NCBI GenBank assembly: GCA_001552515.1
Contig: BCRI01000065.1
Location: 1-39,743 of the forward strand
DNA: 39,743 nucleotides
From: Sphaerimonospora mesophila NBRC 14179 = JCM 3151
Lineage (GTDB): Bacteria; Actinomycetota; Actinomycetes; Streptosporangiales; Streptosporangiaceae
Direction of reading: 5' to 3'
Position 1 is the first letter of the stretch, and the number at the start of each line of letters is the position of its first letter. The notes beneath the pieces were generated by a model. That model saw nothing but the letters and a program-made list of their open reading frames with translations. It searched no databases and was not told where the DNA came from. Shown in pieces: positions 8,074 to 17,654 of this stretch. The position numbers were made by a program, and so were the translations under genes.

Positions 8074-8843
8074 CTCTCCTCCATCGTTTTCTTGATCAAT
8101 TCAAGCGACATGTTCAGCGGAAGCGCCTCGGTCCTGATGGCCTCGAAACGCTCGATCGCCGCCGAGACATCGTCCGCGTCGCTCGTCGTGATGCCACGGA
8201 TGGCGGTCTCCGCGTACAGGACGTCGCACCCGTCATCCAGCGTGGCTATGACGAACCCACCGAGCAGCCCCGAATGCATGCCCTGCGGGACGATCTGAAC
8301 GCTCAGCCGCGGACCGGCCATCGCGATCAGGTGATCGAGCTGTTCGCGCATCACCTCCGGCCCGCCGATCGGCCGGTACAGCACCGCCTCGTCGAGGACG
8401 CACCGGAAGATCGGGGGCCGCGGGTCCTTCCGGCTGAGGACGAGCTGACGGTGCAGCCGCGCCGCCAGGGCCGTCTCGTTGCCGCGCAGGACCACACGCG
8501 CGTACGACTCGGTCTGCAGCAGGCCGGGGATGACGAGCGGTTCGTACGTCCGCAGCGTCGTGGCCTCCTGCTCCTTGTCGCGCCACTTCCCGAACCAGGT
8601 GGGAAAGACCTGACCCTTCCGCCAGTCGAGGAGCCGATGCAGCGCGCCGCCCGTCGACAGGACGTCGTCGCAGCACTGGGCGAACTCCGGGCTGGCCGGA
8701 AGCTGACCGGTCTCGACGCCGCTGATCAGGGACTCGCTGAAATGGATCTTCTGGGCGAGTTGCGCCTGGGTCAGCCCCGCCTCCTGCCGGTAGTGACGCA
8801 GCTCCCTGCCCCAGATCGCCTGTGGTGAATAAGCATCGACCAC
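8064..8843 (-). CDS. Helix-turn-helix (Xre) regulator with DUF5753 domain
   Basis: The protein has 259 residues when read from GTG 8843, which has AAAGGAGG 5-12 bases upstream. Residues 10-60 hold an Xre helix-turn-helix (LRHYRQEAGLTQAQLAQKIHFSESLISGVETG). The rest is the DUF5753 domain, recognisable by YEPLVIPGLLQTESYARVVL and by MREQLDHLIAM..PRLSVQIVPQGMHSGLLGGF. Such proteins (WhiJ/Scr1 type) pair with a DUF397 protein, here translationally overlapping downstream, and regulate development, secondary metabolism or phage response in Actinobacteria. A short palindrome 83 bases upstream could be its own operator. Confidence 0.92.
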   Translation of the reverse strand: MVDAYSPQAIWGRELRHYRQEAGLTQAQLAQKIHFSESLISGVETGQLPASPEFAQCCDDVLSTGGALHRLLDWRKGQVFPTWFGKWRDKEQEATTLRTYEPLVIPGLLQTESYARVVLRGNETALAARLHRQLVLSRKDPRPPIFRCVLDEAVLYRPIGGPEVMREQLDHLIAMAGPRLSVQIVPQGMHSGLLGGFVIATLDDGCDVLYAETAIRGITTSDADDVSAAIERFEAIRTEALPLNMSLELIKKTMEERWT

Positions 8844-8925
8844 AATGCCTCCTTTGCCCGGAGTCGAGGAGCGGGGCCCCACGGCAGGGTGCAACCACGT
8901 GACCGACCGACGAAAGTCGGTTTAC

Positions 8926-8937
8926 GTAACGGGTTAC
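8926..8937. promoter_or_regulatory. Short palindrome GTAAC-GG-GTTAC upstream of the DUF5753 regulator
   Basis: Two 5-bp arms with a 2-bp centre lie 83-94 bases before GTG 8843. The position and symmetry would suit an autoregulatory operator of the helix-turn-helix protein. The rest of 8844-9041 holds no gene; a second symmetric word, TTGGGGGCCCCAA, is at 8987-8999. Confidence 0.35.
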
Positions 8938-9041
8938 CTACAGAGAGTAGTCATATTTGAGCTGTCCGTGGTCGAAACCCGAGAGCTTGGGGGCCCCAAT
9001 CGAGCCCGACGTACGGAGGACCGCCGCGCTCGCCGGATCAG

Positions 9042-9056
9042 CCCCGCCGAGCGGGG
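9042..9056 (-). terminator. Hairpin directly after the 9057 stop codon
   Basis: CCCCGC (9042-9047), loop CGA and GCGGGG (9051-9056) form a 6-bp GC stem touching the stop codon of the minus-strand gene that ends at 9057. There is no U-tract, as is common for terminators in high-GC Actinobacteria. Confidence 0.45.
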
Positions 9057-10070
9057 TCACTCGGAAGCGCGGCGGCCCTGGCAGCGGGGGTCGTCGGGGG
9101 TCGGGGCGCGTTCGGGGGCCAGCCAGGAGATCATGCTCTCCTCCACGTACCATCCGTACAGGTCCACGCGGCTGTGCGGGATCTCGGCGGGGTCCGGGCA
9201 GAGCGTCTGGGCGCCGAGATGATCGTTGGCGACGAACCGCACCGTGCCCTCGGTGGACAGGAACGTGGTCGTCCGGTCGTCGACGGCGATCGTGTAGCCG
9301 ACGACCACCGGCGGGAGGCCGTCCTCACCCGTCGTCTCCACGGCGACCAGCGGCAGGACCGGCACCCGGAGGAAGACCACGCCCACGACGACGGGCAGCA
9401 CCAGGGCGGCCAGAAGGGCGATGCCATGGCTGATCACCCAGGCGGACGCCCGTGGAACGGGGCCGGTGAGCAGCACGCCCAGGCCCGGCGGCATGGCGAG
9501 CAGCAGCAGGGCGACCGGATCCCGCTCGCGCATCGCGTCGGCGATCGCCGGAGCCAGCAGCACGTAGCAGGCCACGGCGGCCAGCAGGGGCAGGACGACG
9601 CCGACGAACCGTACGGCGGAGCGGCGGTGGCCGCGCTCGCGGACGGTCAGCCCGAGGACGGCGAGGGTCAGCATCAGCAACGTGGGCAGGAACCGCAGCT
9701 GCCAGGCGAGGAGCGCGACCGCGACGGCCACGACCAGCACCCAGTCGGGGATCCGATCGGCCGCGCGCACCAGCAGCGACGAACGACGGGCGCTGACCAG
9801 ATAGAGGGCGCTGAGCACCCGCAGCAGCAGCACCACGGCGGGAATGATCCACATTCCGGTGATCAGGACCGAGCTGAGCAGGCCGAGCGGGCTGACGTGC
9901 TGGACGAGCAGGAGCAGCGTCTGGGTGTCCTGGCGGCCCGCGTACCAGAGCCGCAGCACCAGCAGCACCAGCGGAAACGCCGGCAGCACGGCGAGCAGCC
10001 ACTCGAGGTTGCGCGGGGCCACGCGGCCGCGCCGCAGGCGGGGCGGGAAGTCCTCGGAGCCGTCGGCCAT
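9057..10070 (-). CDS. Multi-pass membrane protein with extracytoplasmic tail
   Basis: The 337-residue protein has roughly seven to eight hydrophobic segments between residues 20 and 250, followed by a soluble tail of about 85 residues (VETTGEDGLPPVVVGYTIAVDDRTTTFLSTEGTVRF...). The tail reads like a beta-rich domain and probably lies outside the membrane. I do not recognise a family. The ATG at 10070 is two bases after the stop of the solute-binding-domain gene upstream, so the two are almost certainly co-transcribed and may act together. A short hairpin follows the stop. Confidence 0.75.
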   Translation of the reverse strand: MADGSEDFPPRLRRGRVAPRNLEWLLAVLPAFPLVLLVLRLWYAGRQDTQTLLLLVQHVSPLGLLSSVLITGMWIIPAVVLLLRVLSALYLVSARRSSLLVRAADRIPDWVLVVAVAVALLAWQLRFLPTLLMLTLAVLGLTVRERGHRRSAVRFVGVVLPLLAAVACYVLLAPAIADAMRERDPVALLLLAMPPGLGVLLTGPVPRASAWVISHGIALLAALVLPVVVGVVFLRVPVLPLVAVETTGEDGLPPVVVGYTIAVDDRTTTFLSTEGTVRFVANDHLGAQTLCPDPAEIPHSRVDLYGWYVEESMISWLAPERAPTPDDPRCQGRRASE

Positions 10071-10072
10071 CG

Positions 10073-11173
10073 TCAGGAGACGTCTCGTTCCCACGGCCAG
10101 CGCCGTACGTCCGGTTCGTCGATCGAGGGCTGCTCGGCCACCGCGACCTGCTGTATGCGTGCCATGCCTTCGGCCTGCTGCAACGGTGCCAGATAGTCGT
10201 CGAACGCCTTCTCCCAGCGGCGGTCCTCCGGGTCGGCGTAGGAGCGGTAGAGGGCCAGGTTCACCAGTGTGCACAGGGCGCGGTTACGCCCCGTGGCGAT
10301 CCCCCACCGCTCGGCTGCGGCCAGCCCGACGTCGTGTGCGCGCAGTTCGTTGGAATGCTTCGCCACGAATCCCGCCAGGATGGCCGCGTCGGTGGTGACG
10401 GCGTGGTACTCGCCGGCGAGCACGCCGTCGACGCACTCGCTGATCCGGTTCTTCTTCCCCACGTCGGCCGCCCCGGCCTGCTTGAGTTGGTCGGCGGAGG
10501 TGGATTCGGCGAGCGTGCACACCTTCTCTCCGGCGAGGTCGCCGAGCGAGGACACTTTTTCGTGGTCACTGCGAGTGACCACCGTCTGCTCGGTCTGCAG
10601 GTACGGCTCGGACATGTAGACCTCGCCCGTCCGATCCGCTGTGACGCTGTAGGTCGCCACGACGAGATCGACGGTCACGAACCCGCCTTCCCGGTCCATG
10701 GCCTGCATCTTGCCCCGGTCCTCGGTCTCGATGGCCAGGAACCGCACCTGACGGGGGGAGAAACCCAGCTCAGCCGCCACCATGTAGGCGATGTCGATGT
10801 CGAAGCCCTCGTACCGCCCGGTCTCCGGATTCCACCACGACACGCCAGGAGAGTCGTCCTTCACGCCGATCAGCAGCTCCTGTTTGCCGACGAGCCCGGC
10901 CTCCTCGCGCAGACCCGCCTCGGTCGGCGAGCCCGAGGCCCAGATCGTCCCGGCCGCGACCACACCGGCCAGGGTGACCGCGGCCAGCCACCCGGCCAGG
11001 CGCAGGGTGCGCCCCCGGTCGTCGGGCGGAGGCGGGGGCACCGGCACCGAGACGGCCTCCACCGGTGGCTTCCCCGCCGACGCGGCGTCATCGTCGGCGG
11101 GCTCGTCCTTCGGCCCACGCCGTAATCGCCACGCTTTCACCTTGTTCATCCGGTCCATCCGGTCATGCGCCAT
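10073..11173 (-). CDS. Membrane-tethered solute-binding protein (SBP_bac_3 type)
   Basis: The 366-residue protein has a basic N-terminus (KVKAWRLRRG), an acidic/Pro-rich stretch and one membrane helix at about residues 57-76 (LAGWLAAVTLAGVVAAGTIW). An amino-acid-binding domain of the periplasmic type 2 fold follows: LLIGVKDDSPGVSWWNPETG, then YEGFDIDIAYMVAAELG, DLVVATYSVTADRTGEVYMSEPY and SLGDLAGEKVCTLAESTSADQL, all characteristic of glutamate/glutamine-binding family 3. It has no lipobox; the helix seems to anchor it. There is no ABC permease or ATPase next to it, only the membrane protein gene two bases downstream, so sensing is as likely as uptake. ATG at 11149 is an alternative start. Confidence 0.83.
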   Translation of the reverse strand: MAHDRMDRMNKVKAWRLRRGPKDEPADDDAASAGKPPVEAVSVPVPPPPPDDRGRTLRLAGWLAAVTLAGVVAAGTIWASGSPTEAGLREEAGLVGKQELLIGVKDDSPGVSWWNPETGRYEGFDIDIAYMVAAELGFSPRQVRFLAIETEDRGKMQAMDREGGFVTVDLVVATYSVTADRTGEVYMSEPYLQTEQTVVTRSDHEKVSSLGDLAGEKVCTLAESTSADQLKQAGAADVGKKNRISECVDGVLAGEYHAVTTDAAILAGFVAKHSNELRAHDVGLAAAERWGIATGRNRALCTLVNLALYRSYADPEDRRWEKAFDDYLAPLQQAEGMARIQQVAVAEQPSIDEPDVRRWPWERDVS

Positions 11174-11266
11174 CTTTATCCGCTCCGCCTTCGCCGTGAC
11201 GTGGATCACCGATGGCAGGCTAGCGACGGTACGCCCCGGGGCGACACCGTTCGACGACACATGACC

Positions 11267-11938
11267 TCAACCGGCCGCGCCGTCCTGGGCACGGCCTGCC
11301 CGCCACAGCTCCGCGGCGAGCCAGAGTCCACCGACCGCCGTCAACGCCCCGTGCGCGATCCGCATCGCGGGGGTGCCGAAGAACTGCGGAATGAACAGGG
11401 CGAATCCGGCGGCCAGCGGAACGGCGCTCCATCGATGCAGCACCCCCGAGCGCCAGACGGCCACGGCGGCGATGACCGCACCGACGCCGAGCAGCGCGAG
11501 TCCCACGGCGAACGTGGTGATCGCCACCGGGGCGTATCGGAACTGATCGACGAGATCGATCAGCGAGGCGTCGTGCTCCCGGACCGCCCGGACCGCGATG
11601 GCGTTGAGACCGAAGTCCTCGGCCCCGTAGTAAGGCAGGGTGAGTCCGGCGCCGAGCCACGTCACCACGACAGCCGGAAGTGTGAATCGCCGGTCGAGAA
11701 CGAGGTGCAGGGCCAGGAGGCCCAGCGAGGCGAGGATGAATCCCACCATGGCGAACAGATGCGACGCGACCCATGCCGCGGAGGCCATCGCGCGGGCGCC
11801 GTCCATGGTCGTCTCGTCGGCCCAGGGCCGTACCAGCGGATAGAGGAGAAACAGGACGCCGGCCGCGGCGAGGGCCGCGGCCCCCAGGCGGGCCCGGGAT
11901 GAGGCGAGCGCCGGGGCGGACGGCCTGGGCATGGTCAT
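11267..11938 (-). CDS. Small multi-pass membrane protein behind a palindromic operator
   Basis: The 223-residue protein has about six hydrophobic helices (for example LGAAALAAAGVLFLLYPLV, MASAAWVASHLFAMVGFILASLGLLAL and VAITTFAVGLALLGVGAVIAAVAV) and no motif that I can name. A GGAGAG lies 6-11 bases before ATG 11938; ATG 11932 is an alternative. It is monocistronic as far as can be seen. The promoter region contains an exceptionally good 35-bp palindrome (11975-12009), so it is probably under tight control by a dimeric repressor encoded elsewhere. Confidence 0.8.
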   Translation of the reverse strand: MTMPRPSAPALASSRARLGAAALAAAGVLFLLYPLVRPWADETTMDGARAMASAAWVASHLFAMVGFILASLGLLALHLVLDRRFTLPAVVVTWLGAGLTLPYYGAEDFGLNAIAVRAVREHDASLIDLVDQFRYAPVAITTFAVGLALLGVGAVIAAVAVWRSGVLHRWSAVPLAAGFALFIPQFFGTPAMRIAHGALTAVGGLWLAAELWRAGRAQDGAAG

Positions 11939-11974
11939 GGAACTCTCCGATCAGTGCACACAGAGCATCTCATC

Positions 11975-12009
11975 GCTCTATATCGAGAGCAATGCTCTCT
12001 CTATAGAGC
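11975..12009. promoter_or_regulatory. 35-bp double palindrome, probable repressor operator
   Basis: Outer arms GCTCTATA (11975-11982) and TATAGAGC (12002-12009) and inner arms GAGAGCA (11985-11991) and TGCTCTC (11993-11999) share one centre at 11992; only the two bases between arms on each side break the symmetry. It ends 37 bases before the start codon at 11938. The form is like operators of TetR- or PadR-family repressors. A further half-site-like AGAGCAT lies at about 11962-11968. Confidence 0.7.
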
Positions 12010-12039
12010 AACGATGTCAACCCCCACCGACCTCCCACC

Positions 12040-12269
12040 GTGATCTTGCGAATGCTTGCAGGAGTGCCCTCCACCTGCGAAAACCACTAGCGTGATCTTG
12101 CAGAAACTCGCACGCCCATTCGTTGACCAGGGCGAACACCGTCCGTGACCTTGCACTGCAAGATCACGGAGCGCAAAGCCGCAGGCAGACGTGGGAGCGT
12201 GCGAGTTTCTGCAAGATCACGAATGGAATATCCGCAGCTCAGCGCTGCTCTCTGCGAGAATTTACAAGA

Positions 12270-12274
<5 letters not shown>
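12040..12274. repeat. Cluster of GTGATCTTGC intergenic repeats (gap 11939-12269)
   Basis: This 331-bp gap between the membrane protein gene and treZ holds the 35-bp operator and then five copies of a repeat built on GTGATCTTGC. Forward copies are at 12040-12060 and 12092-12115; reverse copies are at 12157-12169, 12197-12220 and 12252-12274. The copies at 12092-12115 and 12197-12220 are perfect 24-bp inverted repeats of each other. A further pair forms a 27-bp hairpin at 12143-12169 with one mismatch. The last copy supplies the TGA stop codon of treZ. I see no gene here. Related copies occur at 30575-30774. Confidence 0.8.
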
Positions 12275-14153
<1,879 letters not shown>

Positions 14154-14205
14154 GACATGTCCCTCCGGTTTCGTCACGTGCACACCTGCCCGCGGGTCGG
14201 CGGGA

Positions 14206-16440
14206 TCACGCCTGCGGATCCTGCTCCAGGATCGCGACCGGACAGCGGGACAGCAGGTGTGCCATGGGCACCCTGCCCGTGTACTCCCTGCCCGTGTGCT
14301 CGTCCCCGCCGAGCAGGTCGCGCCAGCGGCCCGGCGGCAGTGTGATCGTCTCGCCGCCCCAGCCGCCCCGCCGTTCGAGCTTCACGGGCAGCCGGGTGGC
14401 GACCACGACGGCCGTCGAGACGCCGGCGGAGGCGCCGATCCCCCGCCCGAACGCGATCGCGTGCTCCCCGGCCTCGATCGGCACGTACGGCCCGGCCGGG
14501 TCGATGCGCTGCCGCAGCCGGAGCGCGGTGGTGGTGACCAGCAGCTTCTGGCCGTCCCATGTGTCGTCAGGAGCGGCCAGCAGGCGGCCGCGCCGGGCGA
14601 AGTCGACCGGCCGCCGGTTGTCGGGGTCCACCAGCGAGAAGTCCGTCGTCTCATTGCCCTGATACACGTCGGGAATGCCCGGCATCAGGAGTTGGATCGC
14701 CTTCTGTCCGAGCGAGTTGACCCGGGCGTACCGGTCGACGACCGCCGTGAACGAGGCGACCGAGGGACCGCAGACCTCGATGGCACGCCGGGCGAAGTCC
14801 CGCAGGCCCGACTCGTACTCCGGGTCGGGGTCCATCCAGGAGATGGCCGTCTTGGCCTCCCTGGCCGCCTTGAGCAGGTAGTCGGTGAACCGCTCGACCG
14901 AGATGGGCCACGCCGCCATGAGCGACTGCCAGGCCAGGTAGTCGAGCCCCGGGTCGAACGACACCTCGGCCGTCCACGAGGCGGCCGCCTCGGCCCACTC
15001 ACTCGGCAGTTCGGACAGTACGGCCAGGCGGGCCCGTACGTCCTCCGAGCGCTTGGTGTCGTGGGTGGACAGCGTGGTCATGGTCTTCGGGGGCAGCCCG
15101 GCGCAGAACTCGTGGAACTCGGCGGCCGAGACCCCGAACCTGTCGGGCTCGCCGCCGACCTCGTTCAGGCAGGCCAGCGGGTACCACCGGTAGAGGGCCG
15201 TGTCCTCCACCCCCTTGGCCATGACCGGGCCGCAGGTCTGCTGGAACCGGGTGACCGCCTCGGCCGGGCCGTACAGGACGAGGTCGGCGGCCTTGGCCAC
15301 CGCGCCGGGATCGGCGTGGGCGGCGGCCTCGCCTGCGGCGTCCCGGATGATCCGCACCGTCTCGTCCGGTGGCCGCTCACCGGGGTTCACGTACGCCCGG
15401 TAGACGGGCATCGCCACCAGCAGCTCCACGACCGCCTCGCGCAGCCCCGCGTCGCCGAGATCGGCGGTCAGCCGGTCGACCTCCCCGCGGAAGAACAGCT
15501 CGATGACGTGCTTCTTCGATTCGTACCGCACGGCCTCGTAGTCGTCGGTCGCGCCCGTCAGCCGCCGGAACGTCTCGACCAGCGCGTCCCGGCCCGCGGG
15601 GTCGACGAAGAGCCGGGTGATCATGTTGAGCGCGTCGTAGCCGGTGGTGCCGTCGCACGGCCAGTCGGCCGGCAGCCGCTCGCCGTCGATGAGGATCTTC
15701 TCCACCCAGAGTGGACCGGGCACGTGTGGGCGCAGCCGCCGCAGGTAACCGCAGGGGTCGGCCAGGCCGTCGGGGTGATCGACGCGTAGCCCGTCCAGCA
15801 CCCCCTCCTCGATCAGGGAGAACGTCACGGCGTGGGTGGCGGCGAAGACCTCCGGGTCCTCCGCACGCAGGCCGATCAGCGAGGACACGTCGAAGAAGCG
15901 CCGATAGCCGGGGCTCTCCCGCCAGTTGACGAGCCGGTAGTGCTGCGCCTCCAGCAGCTCGGGCAGCGGGAGGTGCTCCGTACCCGGTCTGATCGGGAAC
16001 TCGTGATCGTGATAGCGCAGGACCCCGTCGGCGACCTCGACCGCCGTGCCGTACGGCTCGTCGCCGAGGATGGGGAAGGCGACCGGCCACTGGAAGTCGA
16101 ACCACCGGGCGTGCGGGGAGTCCGGGCCGTCCCGCAACGCCGACCAGAGCTGGACGTTCCGCGACTCCGGCACCGGGATCGTCATGTGGTTGGGCACGAT
16201 GTCGGCGATCAGCGGCAGCCCGGCCGCGGCCAGCTCGCGCAGCCCCTCCTCCCCGCCGAACTCGGCCCGCACCCTGCTGTGGTCCACCACGTCGTAACCG
16301 TGCCGGGAGTCGCGCACCGCCTGCAGGATCGGCGACAGGTAGAGGTGGCCGACGCCCAGCTCCCGCAGATATCCGACCAACCGCGCCGCCTCGGTGAAGC
16401 CGAAGTCCGGGGTGAGCTGCACGCGATAGGTGGATGTCAC
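14206..16440 (-). CDS. treY: Malto-oligosyltrehalose synthase
   Basis: This enzyme turns the reducing-end alpha-1,4 bond of a maltooligosaccharide into the alpha-1,1 bond of trehalose, making the substrate of TreZ encoded downstream. The 744-residue protein has the family's N-terminus (TSTYRVQLTPDFGFTEAARLV), GVGHLYLSPIL, IADIVPNHM (about 78-86), nucleophile Asp221 in DGLRVDHPDGL, acid Glu247 in LWVEKIL and the late LSTHDTKRSEDVRARL block. GTG 16440 is preceded by GAGGAAGG. Length is normal to slightly short for the family. No treX debranching gene is in the window. It probably begins the treYZ operon. Confidence 0.95.
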   Translation of the reverse strand: MTSTYRVQLTPDFGFTEAARLVGYLRELGVGHLYLSPILQAVRDSRHGYDVVDHSRVRAEFGGEEGLRELAAAGLPLIADIVPNHMTIPVPESRNVQLWSALRDGPDSPHARWFDFQWPVAFPILGDEPYGTAVEVADGVLRYHDHEFPIRPGTEHLPLPELLEAQHYRLVNWRESPGYRRFFDVSSLIGLRAEDPEVFAATHAVTFSLIEEGVLDGLRVDHPDGLADPCGYLRRLRPHVPGPLWVEKILIDGERLPADWPCDGTTGYDALNMITRLFVDPAGRDALVETFRRLTGATDDYEAVRYESKKHVIELFFRGEVDRLTADLGDAGLREAVVELLVAMPVYRAYVNPGERPPDETVRIIRDAAGEAAAHADPGAVAKAADLVLYGPAEAVTRFQQTCGPVMAKGVEDTALYRWYPLACLNEVGGEPDRFGVSAAEFHEFCAGLPPKTMTTLSTHDTKRSEDVRARLAVLSELPSEWAEAAASWTAEVSFDPGLDYLAWQSLMAAWPISVERFTDYLLKAAREAKTAISWMDPDPEYESGLRDFARRAIEVCGPSVASFTAVVDRYARVNSLGQKAIQLLMPGIPDVYQGNETTDFSLVDPDNRRPVDFARRGRLLAAPDDTWDGQKLLVTTTALRLRQRIDPAGPYVPIEAGEHAIAFGRGIGASAGVSTAVVVATRLPVKLERRGGWGGETITLPPGRWRDLLGGDEHTGREYTGRVPMAHLLSRCPVAILEQDPQA

Positions 16441-16555
16441 GAAGCCGCCTTCCTCTGGGTTCGCGGGGACAGTCCGGTCGTCTCCATACTGCCCGCCGGG
16501 CGGACCGGTAGCCAGACGGCCGCCGGTCCGTCGGATCGCACCGCCGTCGGATCAT

Positions 16556-16671
16556 GCCGCCGTCAGGTCACGCCGCCGTCAGGTCACGCCCGCCCTCAGG
16601 TCTCGCCCGCCCTCAGGTCTCGCCCGCCCTCAGGTCTCGCCCGCCGTCAGGTCTCGCCCGCCGGTCAGGTC
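16556..16671. repeat. 16-17-bp minisatellite between treY and the GT2 gene
   Basis: Seven head-to-tail units, each with the core TCAGGT: two of the 16-bp form ending in CAC, three identical 17-bp units GCCCGCCCTCAGGTCTC, one close variant and one 16-bp end unit. The last unit holds the stop codon (16665-16667) of the minus-strand glycosyltransferase. The rest of the 224-bp gap (16441-16555) should hold the treY promoter, which I cannot point to. Confidence 0.9.
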
Positions 16672-17654
16672 GCCCGCGCCGGGGACAGCAGCCGCAGCGA
16701 ACCGACGGCCAGGCCGGTGACCAGCACCACGTGCACGGCCAGGTGCACGGTCATGAAGTAGGCCGCGAACGCGGGCCCGCGCTGCCGGTGGACGAACCTG
16801 ATGATCGCCGGATCGGCGAGGACGAACCAGGCGACGAACGCGGCGGGCACGGCGAGCAGCAGCGGGTGGAACAGGCCGAAGACCGGGGCGATCACGGCCG
16901 GCGCCAGGCTCGCCAGCGCGAGCGCGCAGGCGAGGATCCCGGCCGGGCTGTTGGCGTGCTCGGGCTTGGCCGCGCCCCGCCGGGTGGTGGTCAGGGCGAG
17001 CGGGATCAGCGGCAGGGCGCGCCGCCACTGCTCGGTCAGGATCGGCAGCAGGCGGCTGCCGTCGTCGTGGCGGCCGACGACGGTGTCGGTCAGCACGATC
17101 CGGGTGCGTACGGCGAGCCGGCTGCTGTACTCGACGTCCTCGCAGTCGCGCAGGCGCTCGTCGAACCGGCCGGCGGCGAGCAGCACGTCGCGGCGGATCG
17201 CGGCGAGCGCGAACACGACGCTGTTGACCTCGCCCAGGTGGCGGCTGCGCCAGTAGACGGCGTGCAGGATCCGGTACCGCTCCACCGGCCCGTCGTCGAT
17301 GAGCGGCTCGGTGTCGTAGACGCCGTGCACGCAGCCGACCTCGGGGCCGCGCGACAGGATCTCCATCGCGTTCGCGACGGCGTCCGGCCGCAGCGCCACG
17401 TCGGAGTCGAGGAAGAAGACGACGTCGCCGGTGGTGGCGTCGGTCCCGGCGTTGCGCGCAGCAGAAACCCCCCGGTTCTCCGGCAGGCGGACGACCCGGC
17501 AGCCGAGCTCCTCGGCGATCGCCGCCGATCCGTCGGTGGAGGCGTCGTCCACCACGACGATCTCGTCCGGCCGCAGGGTCTGCGCCAGCACCGACTCCAG
17601 GCAGAGCCGCAGGGTCTTGGCCGCGTTGTAGCACGGCACGACCACAGAGATCAT
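16665..17654 (-). CDS. Family 2 glycosyltransferase with C-terminal membrane segments
   Basis: The 329-residue protein has a GT-A fold start (MISVVVPCYNAAKTLRLCLESVL), DEIVVVDDASTDGSA and the metal/nucleotide-binding DxD as FFLDSDVAL (about residues 81-89). A later acidic CEDVEYSSRL region sits where GT2 enzymes place their catalytic base. From about residue 215 there are three to four hydrophobic segments, so it is membrane bound with its active site in the cytosol. It is the last gene of the eight-gene glycan operon; its ATG overlaps the stop of the GT4 gene. The sugar and acceptor are unknown. Confidence 0.9.
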   Translation of the reverse strand: MISVVVPCYNAAKTLRLCLESVLAQTLRPDEIVVVDDASTDGSAAIAEELGCRVVRLPENRGVSAARNAGTDATTGDVVFFLDSDVALRPDAVANAMEILSRGPEVGCVHGVYDTEPLIDDGPVERYRILHAVYWRSRHLGEVNSVVFALAAIRRDVLLAAGRFDERLRDCEDVEYSSRLAVRTRIVLTDTVVGRHDDGSRLLPILTEQWRRALPLIPLALTTTRRGAAKPEHANSPAGILACALALASLAPAVIAPVFGLFHPLLLAVPAAFVAWFVLADPAIIRFVHRQRGPAFAAYFMTVHLAVHVVLVTGLAVGSLRLLSPARAT

